Of a DNA stretch of 64,000 nt, positions 25,263-35,699 are shown piece by piece. The notes beneath the pieces are model-generated. The model was not told the DNA's origin, searched no databases, and worked only from the letters and a program-made list of their open reading frames with translations. Source of the stretch: Dastarcus helophoroides (lineage: Eukaryota > Arthropoda > Insecta > Coleoptera > Bothrideridae). The stretch lies in contig CM053333.1 of NCBI GenBank assembly GCA_028583605.1, forward strand, positions 7,830,638-7,894,637, written 5' to 3'. The first letter of the stretch is position 1, and each line of letters opens with the position of its first letter. A program made the position numbers and the translations under genes.

Positions 25263-26400
25263 AAGAACAAGAAATCTCTGAATAAATATAAAACAATAAA
25301 AGAGAAATTAGTAAAAATGAAATTGAGAATTAACACTCAAAATTTGGAAAAAATATAAATAGGAATGAAATTGAGAATTTGTTTTTAAAATTTTGAAAAA
25401 AATCTATTCTAGAATAAAAGAAAAAGAAAACTATCAAAACCTGAAGTCCAATTCGAAAATAAAATACACTCGGAACATCGAAAAATATTCAACATTTCTA
25501 GAAAATATGTCGAAATTTTGAGATTAAAATCGAAAAAAACACCGAAAACATAAAGGATAAAAGAGCATTCGAGAAAATATTCAAAAAATAGATACATATA
25601 ACGAAAATTTCAAAAATGATATCGAAAATTTAAAACTGTAGGATCACAAATTTGAATCTTGATAAAAATATATAGGAAGAACCCCAATAAAGTAAAAAAC
25701 GAAAGTTGAAAGTCCAAATTTCGCTAGAAAATGTTTCGAATTTGAACTCGATATTTAAAATTCGAAATTTTAAAGTCACGTTTGGAAAAAGAAAACTTTT
25801 CACTAAAGCAAAGAAATTGCCAAATTTAAAAGTCCTAAATCTCAGAAAATACTCCAAATTGTTCAAAAGAATTCTCGACAATTTGAGTCCTTCGGCATAA
25901 ATGACGAAATGACGAAAAATGACAAAATCTCAAAATAAGGAGTTTATTCATATTAAAATAAAACCAGTTGGTAAACAGAACTTTCAAATAGTCAACAGTT
26001 CAAAACAAATCCGAAGTTCGATTTATTTAGAAACCAGTTTAGGAAAAAGAAAGTATCGACTAAAATAATTTTGGGAAAAACGGGGAAACTTTAGAAAACG
26101 GTAATGTTTTAGAAACGTGTCATCTTTTATGCGTCATAAAGTTTGAGAAACTGTCCCACTGATAAATACGAAGTGCGAATTATGAAAAGATGATTTTTTG
26201 GAAGCGTGTAACTTCTTATTTTATAAAGTAGATAATTACTTTATTGTTTATAATTTGAATATCACTAATTATAATTGTGAAGTTTTACTGAAGGCGATTT
26301 GTTTTATAAAGGGGGGCATCTATCCCTATTGAAGAAGAGGACACCTTTAAGCTTTTTGGGTATGGATGCCCTTAGTAAGTTCTCACACTAAAGCAATGAG
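25263..26400. repeat. A-rich degenerate satellite
   Basis: To about 26100 this is made of variants of GAAATTTTGAAAA and TCGAAATTTAAA, the same class as elsewhere in the window. The last 300 bp are plain AT-rich DNA. No coding signal is visible. Confidence 0.55.
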
Positions 26401-26409
26401 CGTGAATCA

Positions 26410-28015
26410 GCAACTGGGAATAAGCAACAAGCAACCGGAAGTCGGCAAATGGTAATAAGCAACAAGCAGCATTATTTTGAGTAGCTCTCATACTGAAATA
26501 AACTCTCGCGATGATGTCAACATCCAAAGATAAAAAAGTCCAAATGTGGCGGTTACTAAGACGTCGAAGAAGAAATAAACGTAAAAAATATTGATTTCAG
26601 TCATCACTTCAAGATCTGCGCCTTTTCAAGGACCCCTTGTTTCACGAGGATAGTTATAAAATATACATTTTTACTAGGAATAATCAACAAGCAACCGGAA
26701 GTCGGCAAATGGGGATAAGCAACAAGCAACATTATTTTGAGTAGCTCTCACACTGAAATAAACTCTCGCTGCAACTTTCTGCAATGATGCCATCATCCAA
26801 AGATGAAAGTGTCCAATTGTGGTGGTTATTAAGTCGTCGAAGAAGAAATAAACGTAGAACATATTGAATTCAGTCATCACTTCAAGATCAGCGCCTTTTC
26901 AAGGACCCCTCGTTTACTAGGATCTTCATGGAGATAGTTATAAAATATACCTTTTCACTGGGAATAATTAACAAGCAACCGGAAGTCGGCAAATGGGAAT
27001 AAGCAACAAGCAACATTATTTTGAATAGCTTTCACACTTAAATAAACTCTCGTTACAACTTTCTGCAATGATGTCATCATCCAAAGATGAAAATGTCCAA
27101 TTGTGGCGGTTATTAAGACGTAGAAGAAGAAATAAACGTAGAAAATATTGAATTCATCCATCATTTCAAGATCTGAGCCTTCTGAAGGACCCCTCGTTTA
27201 CTAGAATATTCACGAGGATAGTTATAAAATATACCTTTTCACTGGAAATAAGCAACAAGCAACCGGACGTCGGCAAATGGGAATAAGCGACAACCAACAT
27301 TATTTTAAGTAGCTCTCACACTGAAATAAACAATCGCTACAACTTTCTGCAATGATGTCACCATCCAAAGATGAAAATGTCCAATTGTGGTGGTTATTAA
27401 GTCGTCGAAGAAGAAATAAACGTAGAACATATTGAATTCAGTCATCACTTCAAGATCTGCGCCTTTTCAAGGACCCCTCGTTTACTAGGATCTTCACGGA
27501 GATAGTTATAAAATATACCTTTTCACAGAAAAGCCACCGGAAGTCGACAAATGGGAATAAGCAACAAGCAGCACTATTTTGAGTAGCTCTCACACTGAAA
27601 TAAACTCTCGCTGCAACTTTCTGCAATGATGATGTCATCATCCAAAGATGAAAGTGTCCAATTGTAGCGGTTATTAAGACGTCGAAGGAGAAATAAATGT
27701 AGAAAATATTGAATTCAGTCATCACTTCAAGATCTGCGCCTTCAAGAGGTCCTTGAAGGCGGCAAAGGGAAAAAGTAGCAAGCAACATTATTTTGAGTAG
27801 CTCTTACACTGAAATAAACTCTCGCTGCAACTTTCTGCAATGATGGTGTCATCATCCAAAGATGAAAATGTCCAATTGTGGGGGTTATTAAGACGTCGAA
27901 GAAGAAATAAACGTAGAAAATGTTGAATTCACCTATCACTTCAAGATCTGCGCCTTTTCAAGAATCGCTAGTTTACTAGGATCTTCACGGGGATAGTTAT
28001 AAAATATACCTTTTC
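26410..28015. repeat. Minisatellite, period about 283 bp, about six copies
   Basis: Units begin near 26416, 26677, 26960, 27243, 27530 and 27758, marked by GCAACAAGCAACCGGAAGTCGG. Each also carries CATCCAAAGATGAAARTGTCC, GAAGAAGAAATAAACGTAG and a CAAGATCTGCGCCTTTTCAAGG block. The last two units are shortened by internal deletions. The minus-strand frames starting MTEFNIFYVYFFF repeat in each unit but are not recognisable proteins. Confidence 0.9.
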
Positions 28016-28194
28016 ATTAATTCGATAATTTTAATTGACACGTTCAGTGCTGATGATGCATCGGTGCGTCATGCAAGAATTTGTAACGTTAGGTTCGACA
28101 CACCGGTTCGTCTTGCTTTTTGTTTTGTAGATTGGCTTATGTTACTTCAGCATCAGTGTTTTGCTGATAGCATATCATGATATGTTTGGAACAT

Positions 28195-28247
28195 TCACCG
28201 CTGACTGTTTCTTCTACTTCTTTTTCTTCTTCTTCTTCTACTACTAG

Positions 28248-28279
<32 letters not shown>

Positions 28280-28530
28280 CTACTTGTACCACTGCTACTT
28301 CTTCTTATTATTCTTCTTCTTATTTTTCTTCTTCTTCTACTACTACTACTACTACTTCTTCTTCTTCTTCTACTTCTACCACTGCTATTACTTCTTCTTC
28401 TTCTTCTTATTCTTCTTCTACTCCTACCACTGCTATTACTTCTTGTTCTACTTCTACTACTACTAGTTTATTCTCTACTTCTTCTTCTACTTCTACCACT
28501 TCTACTTCTTCTTCTTCTTCTTCGATTATT
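28195..28530 (+). repeat. Degenerate TTC/TAC microsatellite
   Basis: About 335 bp of CTT/TTC triplets with interspersed TAC and TACCAC on the plus strand. It forms a long Ser/Thr-rich open frame by composition only. Confidence 0.95.
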
Positions 28531-29139
28531 TTGCGTTATGAGTTCGCAGTTTTTTCCCTCTATAGCTCTTTCACATCCCAGTCCTCTGCTCTCAGATCTC
28601 TATCATTGCGTGTCCAATGTAGGTATAAAACTGTTTTAAAGTCAAAAGGCTCTTAAACTGAACCTTGTATGGTCTTTAACCAAAGATTAAGAATATCTCC
28701 TAAATATATAAAAAAAGGTTGAATGTCATCCATGTGCTAAATGGATGCAAGACACTATAGAAGCTTTGATGAAATATCAAAAGGCAGCAATCTTGGGATC
28801 AACGAAATATCTCGTCGATGCGGAATTCCATTAAGAAGACTTGCAAATTAAAATGTTAAAACAATGACATCCGAGAGCTTTTTTGTGATATTTGAGAATT
28901 CATTGAACAATCAAAGTTGTGCAGATGATAATGCAATTCACCAAAGTGAAGAAACAGAGCAGAAACCAGGTCCATTCAATAGACCAATAATTCTATTGGG
29001 ATGATCGAAGTCTATCTAATATTTACTTCAGTCATACAGATGCAGTTATTCAAAATAAAGATACTGCACAACCAGAATCAAGTTCATCCTCGGAATTACT
29101 CCCTTTTCATCCAATGTACAACTTTAACTTAGTCGACAT

Positions 29140-29440
29140 GCTATTCGCTGCTACAATATTTTAATTGATAATGGGGAATATAAATTGTGTGATTTGGGAC
29201 TCGTATTGCTCAATAGTGTAAGTAGTATGATTATGTGATGGTATCAGATAAGTGTAGAGTTTGTTCTGTAGGACAAAGAATCCTATAGATTAGCGTCTGA
29301 AGGTGATTCGAGGTATTTAGCTCCAGAAGTTCTCGATGGTATTTATTCTGAGCATGCTGATATATGATATAGTTGCGCTGGGCTTGAGTATGATAGAGGT
29401 GGCAACTGATGGAATTGTTCTTCATTGTTTTGCTAGCGTC
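29140..29440 (+). pseudogene. Wee1/Myt1-type protein kinase remnant with an intron
   Basis: Plus-strand translation gives ILIDNGEYKLCDLGLVLLNS up to 29219, then a 54-bp intron (29220-29273, GTAAGTAG...TTCTGTAG), then DKESYRLASEGDSRYLAPEV and LDGIYSEHADI. A stop and frameshifts follow, with SMIEVATD visible in another frame. This matches kinase subdomains VIB-IX: the metal-binding motif is DLG rather than DFG, the activation segment ends in the APE motif, and the GDSRYLAPEVL wording is typical of the Wee1/Myt1 cell-cycle kinases. The upstream catalytic loop (HxDIKPEN) is degenerate. Keeping an intron argues for a decayed gene duplicate, not a retrocopy. Family assignment is reasonable; which member is uncertain. 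Confidence 0.55.
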
Positions 29441-29689
29441 ATAGAATCAATTCTAGATCCTGGTCATCATTTATAAGAAAACTTAAGAAGTAACTTTTTT
29501 GTTCTGTTATTATTTTTTATAAGAATAATAAGTAATTAAGACCAAAGTGCAATGTACCATTGATGAGGATTAAAATTTTCTTTAATTAATCCCCTCACAG
29601 TTCGAGGTGTCTAACTCATATAAGAGGCATCTATCCTCCCAACTTCTAATGAGTATTTCATTTACTTTTAAAAATATAATAGATTATTG

Positions 29690-29965
29690 CTTTATTCAAG
29701 ATTTTTGAGGCATACAAGACAGTCGGAGACAGCAAATTCCTGTGCGGTCCAGCTTGACACAGTGTCTGTCTACAGAGACTCTTTTTTCTATACAACTTCC
29801 ATGCTATGGAACTCGTAACCGAAAGGAATTTTCTCCAAAAAATACAACCTATCATTGTTTAAGAAGGAGGTTCATCCCCATCTATCCTTTTTTCCGCATC
29901 CTATTCGCAGTGCTTTGAAGGCATAATGGGGTTGCCCTTTACGAGTGGATTAAACTTAAATAAAA
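29690..29965 (+). mobile_element. LINE 3' end fragment
   Basis: The translation includes a diverged RRQQIPVRSSLTQC, ETLFSIQLPCYGTR and RRRFIPIYPFFRILFAVL, the C-terminal region of the same jockey/CR1-like family as the array at 6416-11210. It ends with CGAGTGGATTAAACTTAAAT and an A-run. It is 5'-truncated. Confidence 0.75.
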
Positions 29966-31299
29966 AACCCGTAGTGGCTTTCATGAGAAATAATAGTATT
30001 CTCTGAAATTTCATCATTCATCGTTAGAATTTTGTCTTGAAAAAACCACTAATATCAAGATGTGGGGGCAACTACCCCACCCTATGTTTAAAGGGCCGTA
30101 GGTGCAAATTCTTTCTTTTGTGCGGGATCACAAAATCACTAATTAACAATTGTTTTCATGCACCAGCAAATTAATACATTATGGTCGTAACGAAGACGAT
30201 GATATTGAAGATCTTGAACTCCCAAACGTCCATCATGACACAACTGTTTACTTGGAAAATAGATTGTCGATGGATTTTAAAATGCGTTGTAAATATGCAA
30301 GGAATTTTTTGAATAACAAGTTTATAATGTAATGAATAAAAATAAGAAAAGTTACATCCATTCGAAGCGGCGTTTTCCACAACGATGACGCCTCCTTTTC
30401 TTCAAGTTTTGTAAATATACCACTGATAATTTAAACTAGTCTATTTAACTACGATAAATCGACTCATTCAACAAAGACCGTGGTAGCTCAATTTTGGCAC
30501 ACTGGGCTTCATAATAGTTTTCATTAAAGAATATCGTATATCAATAAATGAAATATTTTCAAAACAAATTCAGACTGATGCATTAGCAGTATCCATGATT
30601 CATCCAATTGTCGTATTATTGTCGCATTATCGTATTATTGTCGTACTATCGTATTTTGAGTTACTGCATATTAAAGAACCTGTCATAATTTTGTAAATTC
30701 TACATTTGCATAGCAAATTTCAAGAGATTTCAAAAAATATATTTTTAACGAACTGATTTTTCTTGATTACGTAAACACTTTAATTTGAATTATCTCAATA
30801 CTGCAAGACTGCAGTCTTCGTTGGTTGGGTCGAAATATTCTGGTGCAACTACTTAATATGTATGTATTTTAAAAATATTAGATCAGGCACTTTATATGTT
30901 CTTTTGCCGTTAGATGCTTGTTATATGTTATTAACTGAAACTACTCAATATAAAATGGTATACAGCTATGTTCTCTGTATTGTTTGATATATACATAGCT
31001 ATACCGCATGACTATAACTTGATTATGATGATGATGATGATGATGATGATTATAATGATAATACCTGGCGATTGAAAGCGATTGAAATAAAACAAAACCT
31101 GAAAGAAGTAAATATATATTTACATATATATATAATAATAATAATCATGATTATATATACATATATAAGTTACACACAGCATTATTTACACGGATCTGCC
31201 GAAAATCCTAGCGACGCGGGGACGATTATTTAAAAAAAAATCAGAAAATATTACCTGATGTATTGCTAGGGTTTCACACAATTAGAATTAGAACAAAAA
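29966..31299. other. Unannotated stretch 3' of the forkhead gene
   Basis: It contains a (GAT)n microsatellite at 31021-31051 and TA-rich short repeats at 31110-31170. It probably includes the 3' untranslated region of the minus-strand forkhead gene, but I see no clear polyadenylation signal close to the stop codon. Confidence 0.5.
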
Positions 31300-32202
31300 C
31301 TAGTCCGCATACACTTTGGAGTCTGGTGGATGGGTAATCGCATCGGAAGTCTCAGACGTTGAATTTTGCACGGCCGACCTCGATTGGAACAAGGCTTGAT
31401 AATAATTAACTATAGGAAACATCGGCCACTGTTTAGGATTCTGCTCGCGTTCCGCTTGATCGCTGGATACAACATCGATGTCTTCGTCCACAGTTTCGTC
31501 TTCGGAATCTGGTGCTAGAAGCGATTCGACATCGAATTGTCTTTTTCGGTTGTTTCTTCCTTTTGTGGATGTAACGGAATAAACGGCAGTAGATGGTCCT
31601 GGTACCACTGGTGGACTAACAGAAAGAGGTGGAGGACTGGGCGAATCGGCCCCATCTTCGTCTACCGCTAATCCCATATGTTTCCTCACTTTTCTTTGGG
31701 CTTTACGTCTTCTGAAATCACCTTTTCTAAAGTCTTCTACATTAGCGGGATGGACCGCCCAATAATGACCTTTGCCGTTAGCACTTCTACCGGCTTTAAT
31801 GAAACAGTCATTCAAACTAAGATTATGCCTTATGGAATTCCTCCATCCCGGTCCTCTAGTCCGAAAATAAGGATAATGGTCTAGGATGTGCTGATATATA
31901 TCGGAAAGTACCAACTTGCCTTCCGGAGAACTCAATATGGCCATAGCGATCAGTCCTATGTAACTGTGTTGAGGTTTAGGCTCTTCCGGTTGTAGCGCTC
32001 TCGGAAACAACGGATAACAAGAAAGTGGCGCCGGAAACGGATTTAATAAAGGATAACGAAGTCTTTCGGCCACTGCATACTGGTAAAGCTGGAGGCGATA
32101 CTGATCTATGGGCAAAAGCGCTCTAGGTCCACCGTTGGCGTCCAAGGTAAAAGGTATGGGCAGCCTAGTGTTCGGAGCCGCGGAACTCTCGTTGCTACAC
32201 AT
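31300..32202 (-). CDS. Forkhead-box transcription factor, FoxQ2/fd102C-like
   Basis: Encodes a 300-aa nuclear DNA-binding protein in one uninterrupted exon. The forkhead domain spans about residues 74-170: PQHSYIGLIAMAILSS (helix 1), recognition helix WRNSIRHNLSLNDCF (120-134), wing 1 AGRSANGKGHYW (137-148) and a basic C-terminal wing GDFRRRKAQRKVRKHM. The AGRSANGKGHYWA and EDFRKGDFRRR wording fits the FoxQ2 class rather than FoxC, D, G or L1. An N-terminal LYQYAVAERLRYPLLNPF (40-57) looks like a conserved leader motif. FDVESLLA (223-230), after the basic NRKRQ, resembles an eh1 Groucho-binding motif. I start at the ATG at 32202: it is the first ATG after an in-frame stop at 32230-32232 and has A at -3. 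The stop is TAG at 31300-31302. FoxQ2 genes act in anterior and head patterning in animals; the role here is inferred from family only. Confidence 0.93.
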   Translation of the reverse strand: MCSNESSAAPNTRLPIPFTLDANGGPRALLPIDQYRLQLYQYAVAERLRYPLLNPFPAPLSCYPLFPRALQPEEPKPQHSYIGLIAMAILSSPEGKLVLSDIYQHILDHYPYFRTRGPGWRNSIRHNLSLNDCFIKAGRSANGKGHYWAVHPANVEDFRKGDFRRRKAQRKVRKHMGLAVDEDGADSPSPPPLSVSPPVVPGPSTAVYSVTSTKGRNNRKRQFDVESLLAPDSEDETVDEDIDVVSSDQAEREQNPKQWPMFPIVNYYQALFQSRSAVQNSTSETSDAITHPPDSKVYAD

Positions 32203-32388
32203 TATTATGGCACGGGATCGCACAGTAACTCACTAAAACACTAAACGAGCTTTATCGATCTAACGACGGTCGCTCAAGTTCTTCATCATTTTTATCCGTC
32301 ACTCGGATTCAAAACCCAAGAATGATTTAACTATAATGTTCGACTAAGCGATCCATCTGGGCATCTAAACATGTAACAAACACGGAAT

Positions 32389-32520
32389 ATTTGTCGACCA
32401 ATATTTGGCAACAGTCTCAGGGCGGACCGTCTCGCAGCCAATGGCAGACTTTAGCGCCCTTCCGGTAAAAGCGGAAACCACGCCTCGCCATGTTGTTAAA
32501 CTTCACGTTCGTCCTTTTCA
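32389..32520. promoter_or_regulatory. GC-richer block upstream of the forkhead gene
   Basis: This segment, 190-320 bp upstream of the forkhead ATG, stands out from the AT-rich surroundings. It contains CCAAT boxes (GACCAATATTTGGC, GCAGCCAATGG), an ETS-like CCGGAAG on the minus strand, and an ACCACGCC GC box. A TATA-like GGATAAAAA lies nearer the gene at about 32288-32298 on the minus strand. It is a promoter-proximal candidate by position and composition only. Confidence 0.35.
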
Positions 32521-32942
32521 GCATTCAACACGAAGGGGAATCTTAACTAAGGTAAACTGCCTGCCAACCTATTTACCAAATCTCAAACATTTGTATCGCT
32601 TTTACTTCAAATATGCACTGCCAATTATGAATAGGGCGTTTGAAATATTCATAGGGTCCATAGGTTACCTAAATTTATGTCTACTGATTTTATTCGAGAA
32701 TACTTACTTCCTTTTATTTGGTAAAATCCGTTACTTATACCTAATTGGAAATATTCCTGGTAGTGCTCCATAAAATATAAATTTCTCAGAAGAAGTACGT
32801 TTACATTATATTGAGTAGATAGGTATATTCATAATTTCTGTAGCATCATAGAAGGAATTATTTTGCATGTTACACGTTACAGAAAGAGAGAGATAACACA
32901 AATTTAAGAACAAAAAAGAAAAGCTTCAATCAAAACCCAAAG

Positions 32943-33143
32943 CTACCTACGATTATATAGGGTGGCTTTATGAACATCTGAAAGTTGCCGAGGGACCTCC
33001 CATTTATCCCCACCATTTGAAAACAAGTAAGTAGTATCTATCGGTTTTCTATCCTTTGTTCTTTCGTCTCTTTCTCGAATCTGAAACCATTTCAGTTGAT
33101 CCTTGTCATCGCATTCTGTGTTTAGTTTTATTGTGGTTTTCAT
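32943..33143 (-). CDS. Possible small protein or exon, 66 aa
   Basis: An ATG-initiated minus-strand frame with balanced codons and a hydrophilic, non-repetitive product (start MKTTIKLNTECDDKDQ, later GGDKWEVPRQLSDVHK). This is unlike the Phe/Lys-rich false frames around it. ATG has A at -3. The 3' end TCGTAGGTAGC could be a weak splice donor, so it could be one exon of a larger gene. It lies 740 bp upstream of the forkhead ATG on the same strand and could even belong to that transcript. I do not recognise a family. Confidence 0.3.
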   Translation of the reverse strand: MKTTIKLNTECDDKDQLKWFQIRERDERTKDRKPIDTTYLFSNGGDKWEVPRQLSDVHKATLYNRR

Positions 33144-33938
33144 TTATAAATCTGAGCTTCAAATTTCTAACAGATTTATTTGTCAGAAATAATAAGTTGT
33201 AATATTACTTTTGTTGCTTAACTATCATATAAAAGAAATACTAGGAAGGGTAGAAAAATATTGCAGTCATCCAAAAATCCAGCGCCCTTAAGTAATATAT
33301 TATCTAATTCATAAAATATTCATCATGGTTAAGTTATTGCAGCTATATTATTTCAGACGTAGAGAAGGTCCAAAGATTCATTTTGTTTTTTTAACATTAT
33401 TTAAACCTCGTTTACGGATACCTAAAAATTAATGCAGCTTTCAACTACAGACTTATTAATAATCTTTCAACATTAAAATATTTCCATTTTAAAAGGAAAT
33501 GATACAATCTGAACTATTGCAATTTCTTTACAGAGCATGAACCATGGATCTCCATAAAAAGGAACGCGATAACGCTACGGAATTCAAAATATTAAAATAA
33601 ATCACTTGGAATTCAAACTAGATTAAAATTTTTATATTTTCCTTTGGTTTTTCTTTTTTTAATTAGCAGCGTTTTTCGCAACAGCATTTTTCGGCGCTCA
33701 AGCGTTTCTCGTCAGCCCACGCATTATACACTTAATCCAAAGCTCATCTTTATTGTCAGGCAAACAACTTCTTAATCATCAGGAGTAGATAAACTGCCCC
33801 CGTGGATTACAGAAGGAGGATAATGGGCTCTCGTGTCGAAATAGCGCCTCATCAGGAGTGATGGAATTCTACTACCAACGAGGAACAAAGTAAATAAATG
33901 TGGCCCCTACTGAGAAATGTCAAAACTTGCTGATTTCG

Positions 33939-35592
33939 CACTGAAAAAAATACTGTTTATAATATCAATAACAAGTGGTTTTTGACAAGATTTTATCGAT
34001 ACAATGATTTTTTTCATGAAATTTCATTATGGAGTTCATTGTCAAAATAAATTACCATTCATTGTACTAATGAATGGATGGATGTAAGATTTATTTTAAC
34101 AACAAAATTTTCATAAATCCAATGAACTATTTTATTGGATAAAAGAATTACGTTCATTACCAGTTTACGAACAGTTTTATAAAATTTGTTCATTGTAATA
34201 ACGTAGTAAAGTATTATGTGATAATCTGTTTCTAGTTTAATGTTTTATGATTCATTGTCGTAACGAACAAAAAACATAAATTATTGAAAATCATACGTTG
34301 CAATAACAAAAGAATCAATTGAATCCAGGATTTGTTAACTTATAATAAGAAAGTACATGTGCTTGCCATCTTGCCATTACCATTTCATCCACTACCTGCA
34401 AAATAAGAACTCAGTTTGGTTCAGACGTTTGCAGATAAACGAAACGATACAGTGAGGGCTTTCTGTGAAATATTTACTAAATGTTTAGAAAGGAAAAGGT
34501 AACTATTATTATTAAATATAAAGTTTTGCCTAGTTCAATTATTTCTGTTACAATTATTGTAAGGTGCATCTTCACTTAACCATATTCAAAATCATTTAGA
34601 AGCAAAACACCAGCGGAAGAATGGTACTTTTAGTAAATCCCGACATGATGGTACGTATGGTTTAAATAAATCTAGCACTTTCTTTATTTTCTCTTCCTTA
34701 CAGATTGAATAACGTTGTTCTCACTGTTCTCGCTGTTCTCACACAAATGAATAAATACTTGGAACAACATGATAAACGACATACTGATTTTTCTGGATAA
34801 CTTCATTATGTGAAAAAAATATCAAGGTTTCATTGGAGTATGTCAAAACCAAGAAAAATATTTCTAAAAGTAAGTATTAGTTATCTATTTGATTTTAATA
34901 TTATAAGGTAATTCTGCAATCAATATTGTTGAATTATGTTTGGTAGGTACACATACGAACAGATGGATGTGGAGAATGCATCGATACTCCATAAAAACGA
35001 ATCTGATAATGAAAAAGGAAGCAAATAATGAAAGAAGCATCAAATATTAGCGGGAATTATTGTTTACTTCTTATGAATATCTACATACATTGAGGAACCA
35101 CAATCTAAAATAGAAAAATCTCCAGATTCAACTCTTTACATGTTGCACAGGAGGACAAATTGATGATTTAACATTATTATATTAATAAAATTTTGTATGC
35201 TGTTATTTTTCAATAAAATTCGTTACAATGACAACCTTATTCATTCCAGCAATTATCAAAATTCATAAAAACAATGAACATTATGGTAATAGAAATATCT
35301 AATAATCGTTGTACCAACGAATAAGATTCATTGCATCAATGCTCCTGTTCATTCAACCAATTATTACAATTCATAAAGATTATGAATTGTATTCATAAAA
35401 TTAATAACGAATGATCATTGAATCAACAAATGACATTAAAACATGAACGGAATTCGTTGAGATTTCATTACATTAAGTGACGAACCAAGTTTCGTTAGCC
35501 CAATGAACCTTTACATAGGACCAATTTTAACGAAACATTTCATCTGCGCTACGAACTTTTTCATTGTATTTATGCTCACTTTTGATTCAGTG
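33939..35592. mobile_element. CACTA-like non-autonomous element, 1654 bp
   Basis: The ends are CACTGAA and, on the other strand, CACTGAATC. It is flanked by CG on both sides (33937-33938 and 35593-35594), while the uninterrupted site in the right arm of the inverted duplication has a single CG at 43429-43430. That gives a 2-bp target duplication and exact borders. The first 350 and last 400 bp contain many short copies of ATTCATTG/CAATGAAT and CGTTAC-type motifs in both orientations, like the subterminal repeats of CACTA/EnSpm elements. No transposase is encoded. The superfamily call rests on the CACTG end, the 2-bp duplication and the subterminal repeats. Confidence 0.7.
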
Positions 35593-35699
35593 CGCTTAAT
35601 TTTAATGTCATTGATGAGGAGATGAGGAGAAATCTAAAAATGTTTCAGATGGTTTATTTACTTTCATCAGAATAACTGAGCTACAATTGCTATTATGAT

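Noticed and set aside
26674..27939. Repeated minus-strand frames (MTEFNIFYVYFFF...)
   Set aside because: They occur once per 283-bp minisatellite unit and match no known protein; the repetition follows the DNA, not a protein domain array.
28177..28656. 159-aa Ser/Thr-rich frame starting with ATG
   Set aside because: Produced by the TTC/TAC microsatellite; flanking residues are not protein-like.
32405..32773. 122-aa plus-strand frame upstream of the forkhead gene
   Set aside because: Starts at TTG, not ATG; composition drifts to Leu/Phe-rich and it overlaps the likely promoter on the opposite strand.
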